Counted from the stretch's first letter, positions 1 to 5,697 are shown. The stretch: 14,411 nucleotides of DNA from Christensenellaceae bacterium (GCA_020025205.1 JAHHSO010000034.1:1-14411); one strand, 5' to 3'. The notes: generated from the sequence alone by a model not told the origin. A program made the numbers and translations.

Positions 1-31
1 ATGTTTATGTGTTTTTTAGCTCAATGGAGAC

Positions 32-373
32 TTGACACCTATTAGCAGGTTTGCCGTACAGGGGGCGGACATTGTGACGGGCATTCTGTGCGCACTGACG
101 GGCAAGTCGAACAAGACGGAGAGCGGCCGGGTATCGTCCGGCGCACTGTTCATGGGGCTGATTAAAAAGGGGCTTGAATGGCTGGTGGTGCTGATCTGTC
201 TGGTGGTGGGCGAAGCGCTGGGCATGGCGGGCGTTGCCGGCGCGGCGATGGTATACATGATGGCCACGGAGCTGGTGAGCCTGATGGAGAATCTGAGCAT
301 TTTCGGTCTGAAGGTGCCGATGCTGGAAAAGCTGCTGGATGTGGCACGGGGGGAGACGGAAAAACACAAATAA
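32..373 (+). CDS. Phage holin family protein, probably N-terminally truncated
   Basis: The 113-residue product resembles the small holins of Firmicutes prophages (phage_holin_4 / toxin-secretion holin type), which form membrane lesions that release lysin. What fits is the D-I-V-T-G-I-L segment near the start (family pattern Dy.tGil.A), a central hydrophobic helix around residues 46-75, and the E-L-V-S-L-M-E-N...GLKVP ending typical of the family. The first transmembrane helix that normally precedes the D-x-x-TG motif is absent. The open frame begins only at base 20 after a stop at 17-19. The TTG at 32 lacks a properly spaced ribosome site, since GGAGA ends one base before it. I therefore read it as a decayed or rearranged prophage relic rather than an intact gene. 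No lysin lies next to it inside the window. Family assignment is fairly secure; functionality is doubtful. Confidence 0.6.
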   Translation: MTPISRFAVQGADIVTGILCALTGKSNKTESGRVSSGALFMGLIKKGLEWLVVLICLVVGEALGMAGVAGAAMVYMMATELVSLMENLSIFGLKVPMLEKLLDVARGETEKHK

Positions 374-394
374 AACTGCAAATTGCATAGAAAA

Positions 395-443
395 GAGATA
401 TTCATTTCTGATTGGCAATCAGGAGCGAATACCTCTTTTTTTT
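395..443 (+). terminator. Intrinsic terminator after the holin gene
   Basis: The outer arms GAGATATTC (395-403) and GAATACCTC (427-435) pair with one mismatch. They enclose a perfect inner hairpin CTGATT-GGC-AATCAG (408-422), and eight T follow (436-443). It ends holin transcription and insulates the peptide unit downstream. Confidence 0.8.
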
Positions 444-465
444 CAAAAAAGTATTAGACAAAATG

Positions 466-494
466 TTGATATATACGGGCGTATATGGTATAAT
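466..494 (+). promoter_or_regulatory. Promoter with palindromic spacer (candidate operator) for the peptide/RHH unit
   Basis: A TTGATA -35 box (466-471) and a perfect TATAAT -10 box (489-494) are separated by exactly 17 bases. A TGG just upstream of the -10 adds an extended -10 element. The spacer is occupied by a perfect palindrome ATATACG-GG-CGTATAT (471-486), which looks like a repressor operator placed to block RNA polymerase. The RHH protein encoded at 797-1024 is the obvious candidate ligand; that link is inference. The predicted start site is near 501, giving a leader of about 20 bases. Confidence 0.75.
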
Positions 495-520
495 ATAGGC
501 ATGGAAAGGAGGGGGAAACG

Positions 521-637
521 TTGAGAAGGAGAAAAAAAGAAAGCGGCAAAAAGATTGAAGTCAGCCTAGAAACCTGTATCAATCTGATTACCGCAATCCT
601 GAACCTCATCACAGCGATTATACTGTTGATGGGCTAA
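521..637 (+). CDS. 38-residue basic/hydrophobic peptide, candidate type I toxin
   Basis: A TTG start lies 8 bases after a very strong ribosome site (AAAGGAGG, 505-512), itself just behind a near-consensus promoter. The product begins with a cluster of Arg/Lys (MRRRKKESGKK), then a short polar stretch (IEVSLET). A continuous hydrophobic segment of about 18 residues (INLITAILNLITAIILLMG) runs to the C-terminus. This is the build of a single-span membrane peptide. Small membrane peptides with strong translation signals and an opposing promoter immediately downstream are typical of type I toxins (the Fst, TxpA/BsrG and holin-like families). I do not recognise the sequence as a member of any named family, so the toxin role is inferred from architecture only. 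It may instead be a harmless phage-derived peptide. Confidence 0.6.
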   Translation: MRRRKKESGKKIEVSLETCINLITAILNLITAIILLMG

Positions 638-643
638 GACAGA

Positions 644-664
644 GGGAGGAGAATTCCTCCTCCC
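644..664. other. GC-rich hairpin between the first peptide and the antisense promoter
   Basis: GGGAGGAG (644-651) and CTCCTCCC (657-664) form a perfect 8-base-pair stem with a 5-base loop (AATTC). No T-run follows on either strand, so it is not a good terminator. It would sit in the 3' region of the peptide mRNA, and nearly at the 5' end of the predicted antisense RNA as a stabilising cap. Its pyrimidine arm is also complementary to the peptide's ribosome site. Confidence 0.55.
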
Positions 665-672
665 CCTACTTC

Positions 673-701
673 AATATACCACAAGCCCTGCTCAACGTCA
701 A
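673..701 (-). promoter_or_regulatory. Minus-strand promoter for a predicted antisense RNA to the 38-residue peptide gene
   Basis: On the minus strand, TTGACG (701-696) is followed by 17 bases and TATATT (678-673), with TGG immediately before the -10 giving an extended -10. The predicted start site is about 666-667. No reasonable minus-strand coding sequence lies downstream; transcription would run straight across the peptide gene at 637-521. This is the arrangement of RNA antitoxins in type I systems. The 3' end of the RNA could not be located: no clear hairpin plus T-run was found on the minus strand before about 500. Confidence 0.6.
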
Positions 702-704
702 GAA

Positions 705-794
705 ATGAAAACATTTGCACAGATTCTCTTGCTTGTCAGCATCGCACTGTCCATTGTTTCAATCATGATTCAACTTTGGAAAAGGAAAAAGTAA
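705..794 (+). CDS. 29-residue hydrophobic peptide with basic tail
   Basis: The reading frame encodes a 29-residue peptide. It has about 20 hydrophobic residues (residues 4-23) followed by a strongly basic tail ending W-K-R-K-K. The charge layout is the mirror image of the first peptide, whose basic cluster is N-terminal, and resembles holin-like type I toxins. It lies two bases before the ATG of the RHH gene (797) and four bases past the -35 box of the opposing promoter. No convincing ribosome site precedes the ATG, so translation would depend on coupling or be weak. It could be a chance frame; the hydrophobic-plus-basic pattern and tight spacing are the only support. Confidence 0.35.
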   Translation: MKTFAQILLLVSIALSIVSIMIQLWKRKK

Positions 795-796
795 GT

Positions 797-1024
797 ATGG
801 AAAACAAGTATGCAGCACAGAAGAAGCACCTGCGCACGCATTATGTGCGCTTTTCTCTGGATCTTCGGCCGGAGGTTTTAGAAGAATTTAAGGCAATATG
901 TGCCCGAAGAGGAACAACACCAACTACCGAAATTAAAAAGTTTATTGATTCATATTGTAAACAAACCCAAGAAGAGCAGATAGATAACGAATACGGAAAA
1001 AAGCCTGAAAAGCAAGAGAGATAA
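797..1024 (+). CDS. Ribbon-helix-helix (Arc/MetJ-type) DNA-binding protein
   Basis: The 75-residue product has the RHH pattern. A short basic N-terminus is followed by a beta strand of alternating residues (Y-V-R-F-S-L-D-L, about residues 16-23), helix A (PEVLEEFKAICARRG), a short turn at TTPT, and helix B (TEIKKFIDSYCK). The C-terminal 20 residues are charged and probably disordered. RHH proteins bind short palindromes as dimers of dimers and are common as toxin-antitoxin antitoxins and plasmid or phage repressors. The 16-base palindrome at 471-486 in the upstream promoter is a natural candidate target, implying autoregulation of the three-gene unit (inferred). I chose the ATG at 797, which has a purine-rich AAGG site 11 bases upstream, over an in-frame TTG at 776. 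The latter would lie inside the preceding peptide and add seven residues. Confidence 0.72.
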   Translation: MENKYAAQKKHLRTHYVRFSLDLRPEVLEEFKAICARRGTTPTTEIKKFIDSYCKQTQEEQIDNEYGKKPEKQER

Positions 1025-1043
1025 AGGAAAAGACAACAGACAA

Positions 1044-1090
1044 AAAAGAAGAATCCTCGCTGTCTGGCGGAGATTCTTCTTTTCCTTTTA
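1044..1090 (+). terminator. Terminator of the peptide/RHH unit
   Basis: AAAAGAAGAATC (1044-1055) pairs perfectly with GATTCTTCTTTT (1072-1083), with further inner pairing (TCGC/GCGG region). It is followed by TTTTCCTTTT. The A-rich upstream arm means it could also work on the minus strand, but no minus-strand transcript is expected to end here. Confidence 0.8.
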
Positions 1091-1378
1091 TGATTCTATT
1101 GTCTGCATAACAAAATACCTGAAAATAATAAATGAGTGAAGTTCTGATATTAGATGACACGCTTCACTTCCGTGATGGTTATATCTGTACCTGATGCACT
1201 TGCAAAGTTGTTGTAAAAATTCTGTTAGAATTATCAGAGCACTGGCTTTATGATCTCACAGAATGATGGATGTGGAAAGGCGAGGGATTATGGGGCGGCT
1301 ACGTTATCTTAGCATTCCCGGTTACTCCTCACCAAATTGAAGTGTGTTATTATTGTGTTATTTCAAGTTGCGGATATG
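1091..1378. other. Gene-free stretch downstream of ssrA
   Basis: No credible coding sequence, RNA gene or repeat array was found. A GTGAAG ... CTTCAC inverted repeat with a 20-base loop (around 1135-1170) is the only structure seen. Lying at the 3' side of ssrA, a classical integration site for phages and islands, this stretch may contain the junction between core chromosome and an old integrated element, but no duplicated ssrA 3' end was seen in the window. Confidence 0.4.
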
Positions 1379-1379
1379 A

Positions 1380-1407
1380 AAAAAACCTAGCTATTGCTAG
1401 GTTTTTT
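1380..1407 (-). terminator. Intrinsic terminator of ssrA
   Basis: A perfect 12-base-pair hairpin AAAAAACCTAGC-TATT-GCTAGGTTTTTT lies one base past the CCA end of the tmRNA. Read on the minus strand it ends in a T-run (1385-1379). Confidence 0.9.
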
Positions 1408-1408
1408 A

Positions 1409-1756
1409 TGGTGGAGGTGAGGAGAATCGAACTCCTGTCCGAAAAAGAGACTTTCAAGCTTTCTCCGAGCGCAGTCCGTGTTTTAAAATTCCCTCATCCA
1501 GGCGCCCGCGGACAGGCTCAAGGACTCAGTAGCTTCATAATGTGTTCATGCGGCAAAGCTTAGGCAAGAACATGGCCCGCTAATTGACGCCGGGTTCCGG
1601 TGCAGCGGGATCACCGGGCCGACGCGCAGCCTAATTAGGCCGCGAGGCAATAATCGTTATTGTCAGTTAATCTTTAATTTCCCGGTTTTATCGTGGCCCG
1701 GGGCCACGGCTCGCTTACCTGAAAACCTGCAATCCCGTCGAAACCAGTACACCCCC
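1409..1756 (-). ncRNA. ssrA: tmRNA (transfer-messenger RNA)
   Basis: The 348-base tmRNA rescues stalled ribosomes together with SmpB and tags the nascent chain for proteolysis. The 5' arm GGGGGTG (1756-1750) pairs with CACCTCC near the 3' end, giving the 7-pair acceptor stem with one G-U. A discriminator A and encoded CCA (1411-1409) follow. The T-arm AGGAG-TTCGATT-CTCCT and the conserved 5' CTGGTTTCGACGGG block are plain. The tag reading frame ends D-N-N-D-Y-C-L-A-A then TAA. The resume codon is uncertain: an in-frame TAA lies four codons before that Asp, so GAC, the ACT before it, or at most two codons further back are possible. The tag stop sits in a small GCCTAATTAGGC hairpin. The gene starts 5 bases after the smpB stop codon and ends in the terminator at 1380-1407. 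Confidence 0.95.
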
Positions 1757-1761
1757 AGAAT

Positions 1762-2235
1762 TCATTCGCCGCGGTTGCGAGAACGCAGCGCACGTTCGAT
1801 TTCGCGCTTGGCATCGCGTGCGGCAATGTCATCGCGCTTGTCATGAAGCTTTTTACCCTTGCACAGACCCAACTCCATCTTGAAACGGCCATCTTTCAAA
1901 TAAACTTGAAGCGGAATGAGGGAATACCCCATCTTTGCAGATTCCTGATGAAGATGACGAATCTGGCTTTTGTGAAGCAGCAGCTTTTTCTGGCGCAGCG
2001 GATCGGTGTTGAAGCGATTGCCCTGCTCATAGGGGCTGATATGCATGCCGCAGACCAGCACTTCGCCGTCTTTCACGACAGCAAAGCTTTCTTTCAGATT
2101 CATACGTCCCTGACGCATGCTCTTAACTTCGGTTCCCTTGAGCTCAATGCCGCATTCGATGCGCTCTTCGACGAAGTAGTCGTGGAACGCTTTTCTGTTT
2201 TGGGCCATGGGTTTGATGCCCTTTGCTCGTGCCAA
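1762..2235 (-). CDS. smpB: SsrA-binding protein SmpB
   Basis: SmpB is the small OB-fold partner that brings Ala-charged tmRNA into the empty A site of stalled ribosomes. The sequence shows the family core: A-Q-N-R-K-A-F-H-D-Y near the N-terminus, GIELKGTEVKS-RQGR-N, the MHISPYEQGNRFN block, RKLLLHK-like QKKLLLHKSQI, and the basic C-terminal tail GLCKGKKLHDKRDD...AKREIERAL. I favour the TTG at 2235-2233, giving 157 residues. A strong GAGGAGG site (2250-2244) lies 8 bases upstream, and the resulting MARAKGIKPMAQ start matches the short basic N-extension seen in other SmpB proteins. The internal ATG at 2208 (148 residues) has a weaker site. It is transcribed with ssrA, which follows after 5 bases. 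Confidence 0.95.
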   Translation of the reverse strand: MARAKGIKPMAQNRKAFHDYFVEERIECGIELKGTEVKSMRQGRMNLKESFAVVKDGEVLVCGMHISPYEQGNRFNTDPLRQKKLLLHKSQIRHLHQESAKMGYSLIPLQVYLKDGRFKMELGLCKGKKLHDKRDDIAARDAKREIERALRSRNRGE

Positions 2236-2267
2236 ACGATCTACCTCCTCGAACTTTTTCGCATTAC

Positions 2268-2297
2268 AGTATAACACAACTGAGCAGGAGTTGGCAA
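2268..2297 (-). promoter_or_regulatory. Promoter for smpB-ssrA
   Basis: On the minus strand TTGCCA (2297-2292), an 18-base spacer and TATACT (2273-2268) with an extended -10 TGT are seen. It lies about 20 bases upstream of the smpB ribosome site. No separate promoter was found between smpB and ssrA. Confidence 0.65.
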
Positions 2298-2395
2298 TGG
2301 AAAAAGGAAAAGAAAATATTTGCGGCAGGGGATGAAACAAAGAAAGTTGAACGTTATATAGGCAGGAAGAATTTTCAAAAAAGGAGTGTAGAAAA

Positions 2396-2998
2396 ATGAA
2401 AAGGATAATGGCTGTTCTTTTGGTGCTCATGGTCAGCCTGGTGGGTCAGCAGGCGTTGGCTGTGCAGTCAGAAACAGCAGGAAGGCTCATTCCAATTGAA
2501 GCGACAGCCACACAGAAACTGGCACTTCGCACAGGCCCTAGTACAAAGTATGAAGAAATTTTTACGCTGCCTGTATCCGGTGTTCGCGATCTGCAGGTCA
2601 TGGAGCAGGAAAAAGGCGGAACGGTGATGTGGGCTATGCTCGATTTTGACAGTGATTATGGGCGCTATCGGGCATATACGGGCATGAAACGCATTGATGC
2701 CAAAGGCGTTCCCAAGACGCAGCGGGAAGGAAGAGACTGCTGCATAGGCAAAAAGGATGTCTATGCCTATTACGGTCCGGGCGAGGATTATGTGCGCTTT
2801 GAGGAAAAAATCCCGGCACACACGCAGGTGATAGTTTATCATGAGGAAGCAGGGTACGTGATGGCAGATTATATCATGCCGGATGCGAAGCCGCAGCAGA
2901 GGGATAAGGAACTTTTGCAGATCACGCGCGGCTGGATTCCGGTCGAAGCGCTGGAAAACTATGAAGCAGTGACACAGGCACCAGAAAGCGACAAATAA
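2396..2998 (+). CDS. Secreted protein with two SH3-like (SH3b-type) regions
   Basis: The 200-residue product opens with a clear signal peptide (MKR, hydrophobic core, cleavage after residue 22 at A-L-A). A bacterial SH3-like region follows with the hallmark L-A-L-R-T-G-P-S-T-K-Y-E-E-I (about residues 41-55). A second, more diverged copy is suggested by VYAYYGPGEDYVRFEEKIPAHTQVIVY, ending in G-W-I-P-V-E-A-L. Such domains usually bind peptidoglycan peptides, but no catalytic domain is attached, so the role outside the cell is unknown. Two adjacent Cys (C-C-I-G) sit between the repeats. GGAG lies 9 bases upstream of the ATG. It is divergent from smpB; only a poor -10-like TATATA near 2355 was seen upstream. 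Confidence 0.7.
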   Translation: MKRIMAVLLVLMVSLVGQQALAVQSETAGRLIPIEATATQKLALRTGPSTKYEEIFTLPVSGVRDLQVMEQEKGGTVMWAMLDFDSDYGRYRAYTGMKRIDAKGVPKTQREGRDCCIGKKDVYAYYGPGEDYVRFEEKIPAHTQVIVYHEEAGYVMADYIMPDAKPQQRDKELLQITRGWIPVEALENYEAVTQAPESDK

Positions 2999-3009
2999 GG
3001 CTGATATGA

Positions 3010-3038
3010 TTGACTTTTTGAACGCTTGGCGGTATACT
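3010..3038 (+). promoter_or_regulatory. Promoter of the glycosyltransferase-CPBP-rlmH-PHP operon
   Basis: TTGACT (3010-3015), a 17-base spacer and TATACT (3033-3038) form a strong sigma-A type promoter starting 12 bases after the SH3-protein stop. The predicted start is near 3045, leaving a leader of about 120 bases with a terminator hairpin in it. Confidence 0.8.
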
Positions 3039-3093
3039 ATGCGCGTATGCATATGGTATATGTGTGATTTCAATTTTCGTTTGGAAAAGCGTC

Positions 3094-3121
3094 ATGCAGG
3101 GTGTGATCGCCCTGCATTTTT
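3094..3121 (+). terminator. Intrinsic terminator in the leader of the glycosyltransferase operon
   Basis: ATGCAGGG (3094-3101) and CCCTGCAT (3110-3117) form a perfect 8-pair stem with an 8-base loop, followed by a short T-run. It lies downstream of the 3010-3038 promoter and upstream of the gene. It may end readthrough from the SH3-protein gene, act as an attenuator, or end a small RNA of about 77 bases. Confidence 0.75.
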
Positions 3122-3163
3122 AAAATGAGCAGGAGAAAAATCCCTTTAAGTGAAGGAGTACGT

Positions 3164-4195
3164 ATGGATAAAAATGGCAGTTTCCGTGTAGTCGTTCTGA
3201 TTCCGGCATACAAGCCGGACGAGAGGCTCGTACAGCTCACAAAAGAATTGATAGAAAAGCAGTTGGACGTGCTGCTCGTTGACGATGGCGGAAAAGCGGA
3301 GTTTGCCCCGATTTTTGACGCATGCCGCGAACTGGGGGCGGAGATAGCTGTACACGCAGTCAACATGGGCAAGGGACGTGCGCTAAAGACGGGCATTAAT
3401 GAAGCACTTGTGCGCTGGAAGGATCTTTCTGGCATTGTCACTGCGGACGCAGATGGGCAGCACACGGTCAAGGACATCCTGCGTATCATAGAGGCTATGC
3501 ATGACCATCCCGATGAACTGGTGCTTGGTTCCCGCGAGTTTACAGGCAATGTTCCGTTTAAAAGCTTGTGGGGAAACCGCATTACCCGCTTTGTCTATAC
3601 GCTGGCCAGCGGTTTAAAAGTTGGCGACACGCAAACTGGACTTCGCGGTTTGCCGCGCTGTGCATTGGAAATGATGGCGGTGATTGACGGCGAGCGATAC
3701 GAATATGAGATGAACGTTCTTTTGAAGCTGCGCGATATGAAGATCGGCGTTTTCGAGGTGCCGATCGAAACCATTTACATCGATGACAATTCCGGCAGTC
3801 ATTTCAATCCGGTTCGGGATGCGTTCCGCATCTATCTGGTCATATTTAAATACCTGTTCTCATCGGTGGTTTCTTTTCTGGTGGACTATCTGCTCTACTG
3901 GCTTTGTCTGGATTGGAAGGTTTCTCCGCTGGTCAGCTATGCGCTGGCGCGAGTATGTTCTTCTCAGGTGAATTATCATCTGAACAAGCACACCGTATTT
4001 TCCGGGCGCGGCGGAAAAAATTCCATGTTCAAGTATTATGCGTTGGCGCTTGTTCAGGGAGGCATAGGCGCGGCTCTTGTACAGTTTCTGCCGAGTGTCT
4101 TTCCAGTTTCTCCGTCCATCATTAAAATTCCAGTGGACATTCTGCTCTTCGCTATCAGTTACATCATCCAGCGGGATTATGTATTTGACAAGTAA
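3164..4195 (+). CDS. GT2-family glycosyltransferase fused to a GtrA-like membrane domain
   Basis: The N-terminal 210 residues form a GT-A fold of the dolichol/polyprenyl-phosphate sugar synthase type. VVVLIPAY is at 9-16, acidic V-D-D at 39-41, N-M-G-K-G at 67-71, and the metal-binding D-A-D motif at 95-97 followed by GQH. The T-Q-T-G-L-R-G and Y-E-Y-E-M-N blocks typical of this clade follow. Residues from about 215 carry four hydrophobic helices with the GtrA-like V-N-Y-H-L-N-K-H-T-V-F pattern, ending Q-R-D-Y-V-F. Together they suggest transfer of a sugar to a polyprenyl phosphate and its movement across the membrane for cell-wall or glycan decoration; the sugar cannot be told. I chose ATG 3164, preceded by GAAGGAG with 5-base spacing, over ATG 3125, which overlaps the end of the terminator. 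It begins a four-gene operon. Confidence 0.85.
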   Translation: MDKNGSFRVVVLIPAYKPDERLVQLTKELIEKQLDVLLVDDGGKAEFAPIFDACRELGAEIAVHAVNMGKGRALKTGINEALVRWKDLSGIVTADADGQHTVKDILRIIEAMHDHPDELVLGSREFTGNVPFKSLWGNRITRFVYTLASGLKVGDTQTGLRGLPRCALEMMAVIDGERYEYEMNVLLKLRDMKIGVFEVPIETIYIDDNSGSHFNPVRDAFRIYLVIFKYLFSSVVSFLVDYLLYWLCLDWKVSPLVSYALARVCSSQVNYHLNKHTVFSGRGGKNSMFKYYALALVQGGIGAALVQFLPSVFPVSPSIIKIPVDILLFAISYIIQRDYVFDK

Positions 4196-4206
4196 AGGAA
4201 ATGGGC

Positions 4207-5211
4207 ATGACGGAAATCAAAAGAAGCAGAACGCGGCGTCGCGTGCAGATGCGCTCTGTGTTTCTGCTTTGCGCGGCGGCATTTGTTCTGAAGATGAGCA
4301 TCGGCGGGACGCTTCGCCTGCTGGGGCTGCCGCAAACCAGTTTTACCGAGCCGCTGATGCGTGCTGCGACCGGACTTCTATGCTTCGGTCTCCCCGCGTA
4401 TCTGGGGCTTTTTGTGCTGGATGGCGATCATAGAGAACTGCTGGCCGACCAGCAGCTGGGACGCGGTGCCATTTTGCCGTTAGTTCTGACAGGCATGTTG
4501 ATGGTCTGCCCGGCTATTCTGCTTCAGGAATTGAATGAAAGACTGACAGCAGTCGTCGGACAGACTTTTTCCGGCGAGGCAGAAATGCCGATGAAGCTGA
4601 CGGCAGTTGAATTAAAGGCGCTGGGCGTGGCTTCGTTTCTGCCAATGGCGCTGGAGACAGCGCTCCTTGCGCCGATTCTGGAAGAAGTTTTTTTCAGAGG
4701 GTATTTGATGAGCGCACTCATGCGCTTTGGCAGACGGGAAGCCATTTTTTTAAGTGCCTGTTTGTTTGCTCTGATACACGGAATTTCGCCAGCGCTTCCA
4801 GGCTATTTGGTTCTGGGGTGTCTTTTGGGCGCAGTTGTTTTGCACACAGGTTCCCTGTTTGCGGCGATGATTGTACACAGCATGTATAATCTGACGCTGC
4901 TTGCGGGCAGTTATCTGGGGCTGTTTCCAGATCAGATGAATCCGTTCTTTGCAGCTGCTTTGCTTGCGGGTATTCTGCTGCTTGTGCGCTGCCTGTCCGC
5001 GCTCTGGAAGGCGCGCCGGCCGAGGATGAAATCAATATTCATGAAAAGCATTCGGCTGAACAGGCGTGATGTGAGGCGGGTTGCAGCCGCTGTGTTGGCG
5101 CTCCTTCTGCTTGTGCCGGCATCTGAATGGATGACGTATCACTGGACAGAGGCAAACGAATGGATCTCTGTGCAACAGAGGATGAAGGAAGAAAAGGGCG
5201 GGTCAAAATGA
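4207..5211 (+). CDS. CPBP family intramembrane metalloprotease (CAAX/Abi type)
   Basis: The 334-residue polytopic membrane protein carries the CPBP motifs in order: E-E-V-F-F-R at 159-164, F-A-L-I-H at 187-191, and H-S-M-Y-N at 224-228. These provide the catalytic glutamates and metal-binding or catalytic His/Asn residues. Family members cleave prenylated or other membrane proteins; bacterial substrates are mostly unknown, and some members give bacteriocin self-immunity. After the core is a basic linker (KARRPRMKS...) and one further membrane span near residues 295-312, an uncommon C-terminal extension. ATG 4207 is preferred because AAAGGA then has 7-base spacing; ATG 4201 is in frame but too close. 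The stop overlaps the rlmH start by four bases (ATGA), so the two are translationally coupled. Confidence 0.85.
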   Translation: MTEIKRSRTRRRVQMRSVFLLCAAAFVLKMSIGGTLRLLGLPQTSFTEPLMRAATGLLCFGLPAYLGLFVLDGDHRELLADQQLGRGAILPLVLTGMLMVCPAILLQELNERLTAVVGQTFSGEAEMPMKLTAVELKALGVASFLPMALETALLAPILEEVFFRGYLMSALMRFGRREAIFLSACLFALIHGISPALPGYLVLGCLLGAVVLHTGSLFAAMIVHSMYNLTLLAGSYLGLFPDQMNPFFAAALLAGILLLVRCLSALWKARRPRMKSIFMKSIRLNRRDVRRVAAAVLALLLLVPASEWMTYHWTEANEWISVQQRMKEEKGGSK

Positions 5212-5684
5212 ATGCGGCACTGATTTGTATGGGGCGGTTGAAAGAACGCTACTGGCGCGATGCAGCGAATGAATATGAAAAAAGGCTGACGCGGTTCGGA
5301 AAGTTTGAGGAAATCGAACTGCCGGATCTGCCGGAGCCGCAAAACAGTTCGCCGGCCATCGAGATGCAAATTTGCGAAAAAGAAGGACGCGCGATTATGC
5401 AGAAGATTCGGCCGGACGATATCGTGATTGCACTGTGCATCAACGGTAAACAGATGGATTCTGTGAAACTTTCCCGGACGTTGACGGAGTATTTTGATAC
5501 GGGCAGGCGCGTGGTGTTTGTCATTGGCGGATCGCTGGGACTGTCTGACGAAGTGATGAACCGCGCACAGCTAAAGCTTTCCTTTTCTCAGATGACATTT
5601 CCACACCAGCTGGCACGGGTGATGCTGCTGGAACAGGCGTATCGCGCTGTAAAAATTGCGGCGGGCGAACGATATCACAAGTGA
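5208..5684 (+). CDS. rlmH: 23S rRNA (pseudouridine1915-N3)-methyltransferase RlmH
   Basis: RlmH is a SPOUT-class methyltransferase that methylates pseudouridine 1915 in helix 69 of 23S rRNA on the assembled 70S ribosome, using S-adenosylmethionine. At 158 residues it matches the usual length. Visible features are the N-terminal G-R-L-K-E-R-Y-W, the knot loop F-V-I-G-G-S-L-G-L at 104-112, and the invariant C-terminal block F-P-H-Q-L-A-R...E-Q-A-Y-R-A...Y-H-K. A longer in-frame start at 5127 lies inside the CPBP gene and is rejected because the ATG at 5208 gives the canonical N-terminus and a 4-base overlap. Pairing with the CPBP and PHP genes looks like operon convenience rather than shared function. 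Confidence 0.97.
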   Translation: MNAALICMGRLKERYWRDAANEYEKRLTRFGKFEEIELPDLPEPQNSSPAIEMQICEKEGRAIMQKIRPDDIVIALCINGKQMDSVKLSRTLTEYFDTGRRVVFVIGGSLGLSDEVMNRAQLKLSFSQMTFPHQLARVMLLEQAYRAVKIAAGERYHK

Positions 5685-5697
5685 GGAGGTCGAGCCA

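Noticed and set aside
1135..1175. GTGAAG ... CTTCAC inverted repeat as a possible recombination or terminator site
   Set aside because: Only six pairs with a long loop, no T-run and no second copy in the window.
1270..1563. 97-codon plus-strand open frame
   Set aside because: It crosses the ssrA terminator and runs antisense into the tmRNA.
2468..3073. 201-codon minus-strand open frame opposite the SH3-like protein
   Set aside because: The plus strand has a clean signal peptide and SH3-like motifs with a good ribosome site; the minus frame has none.
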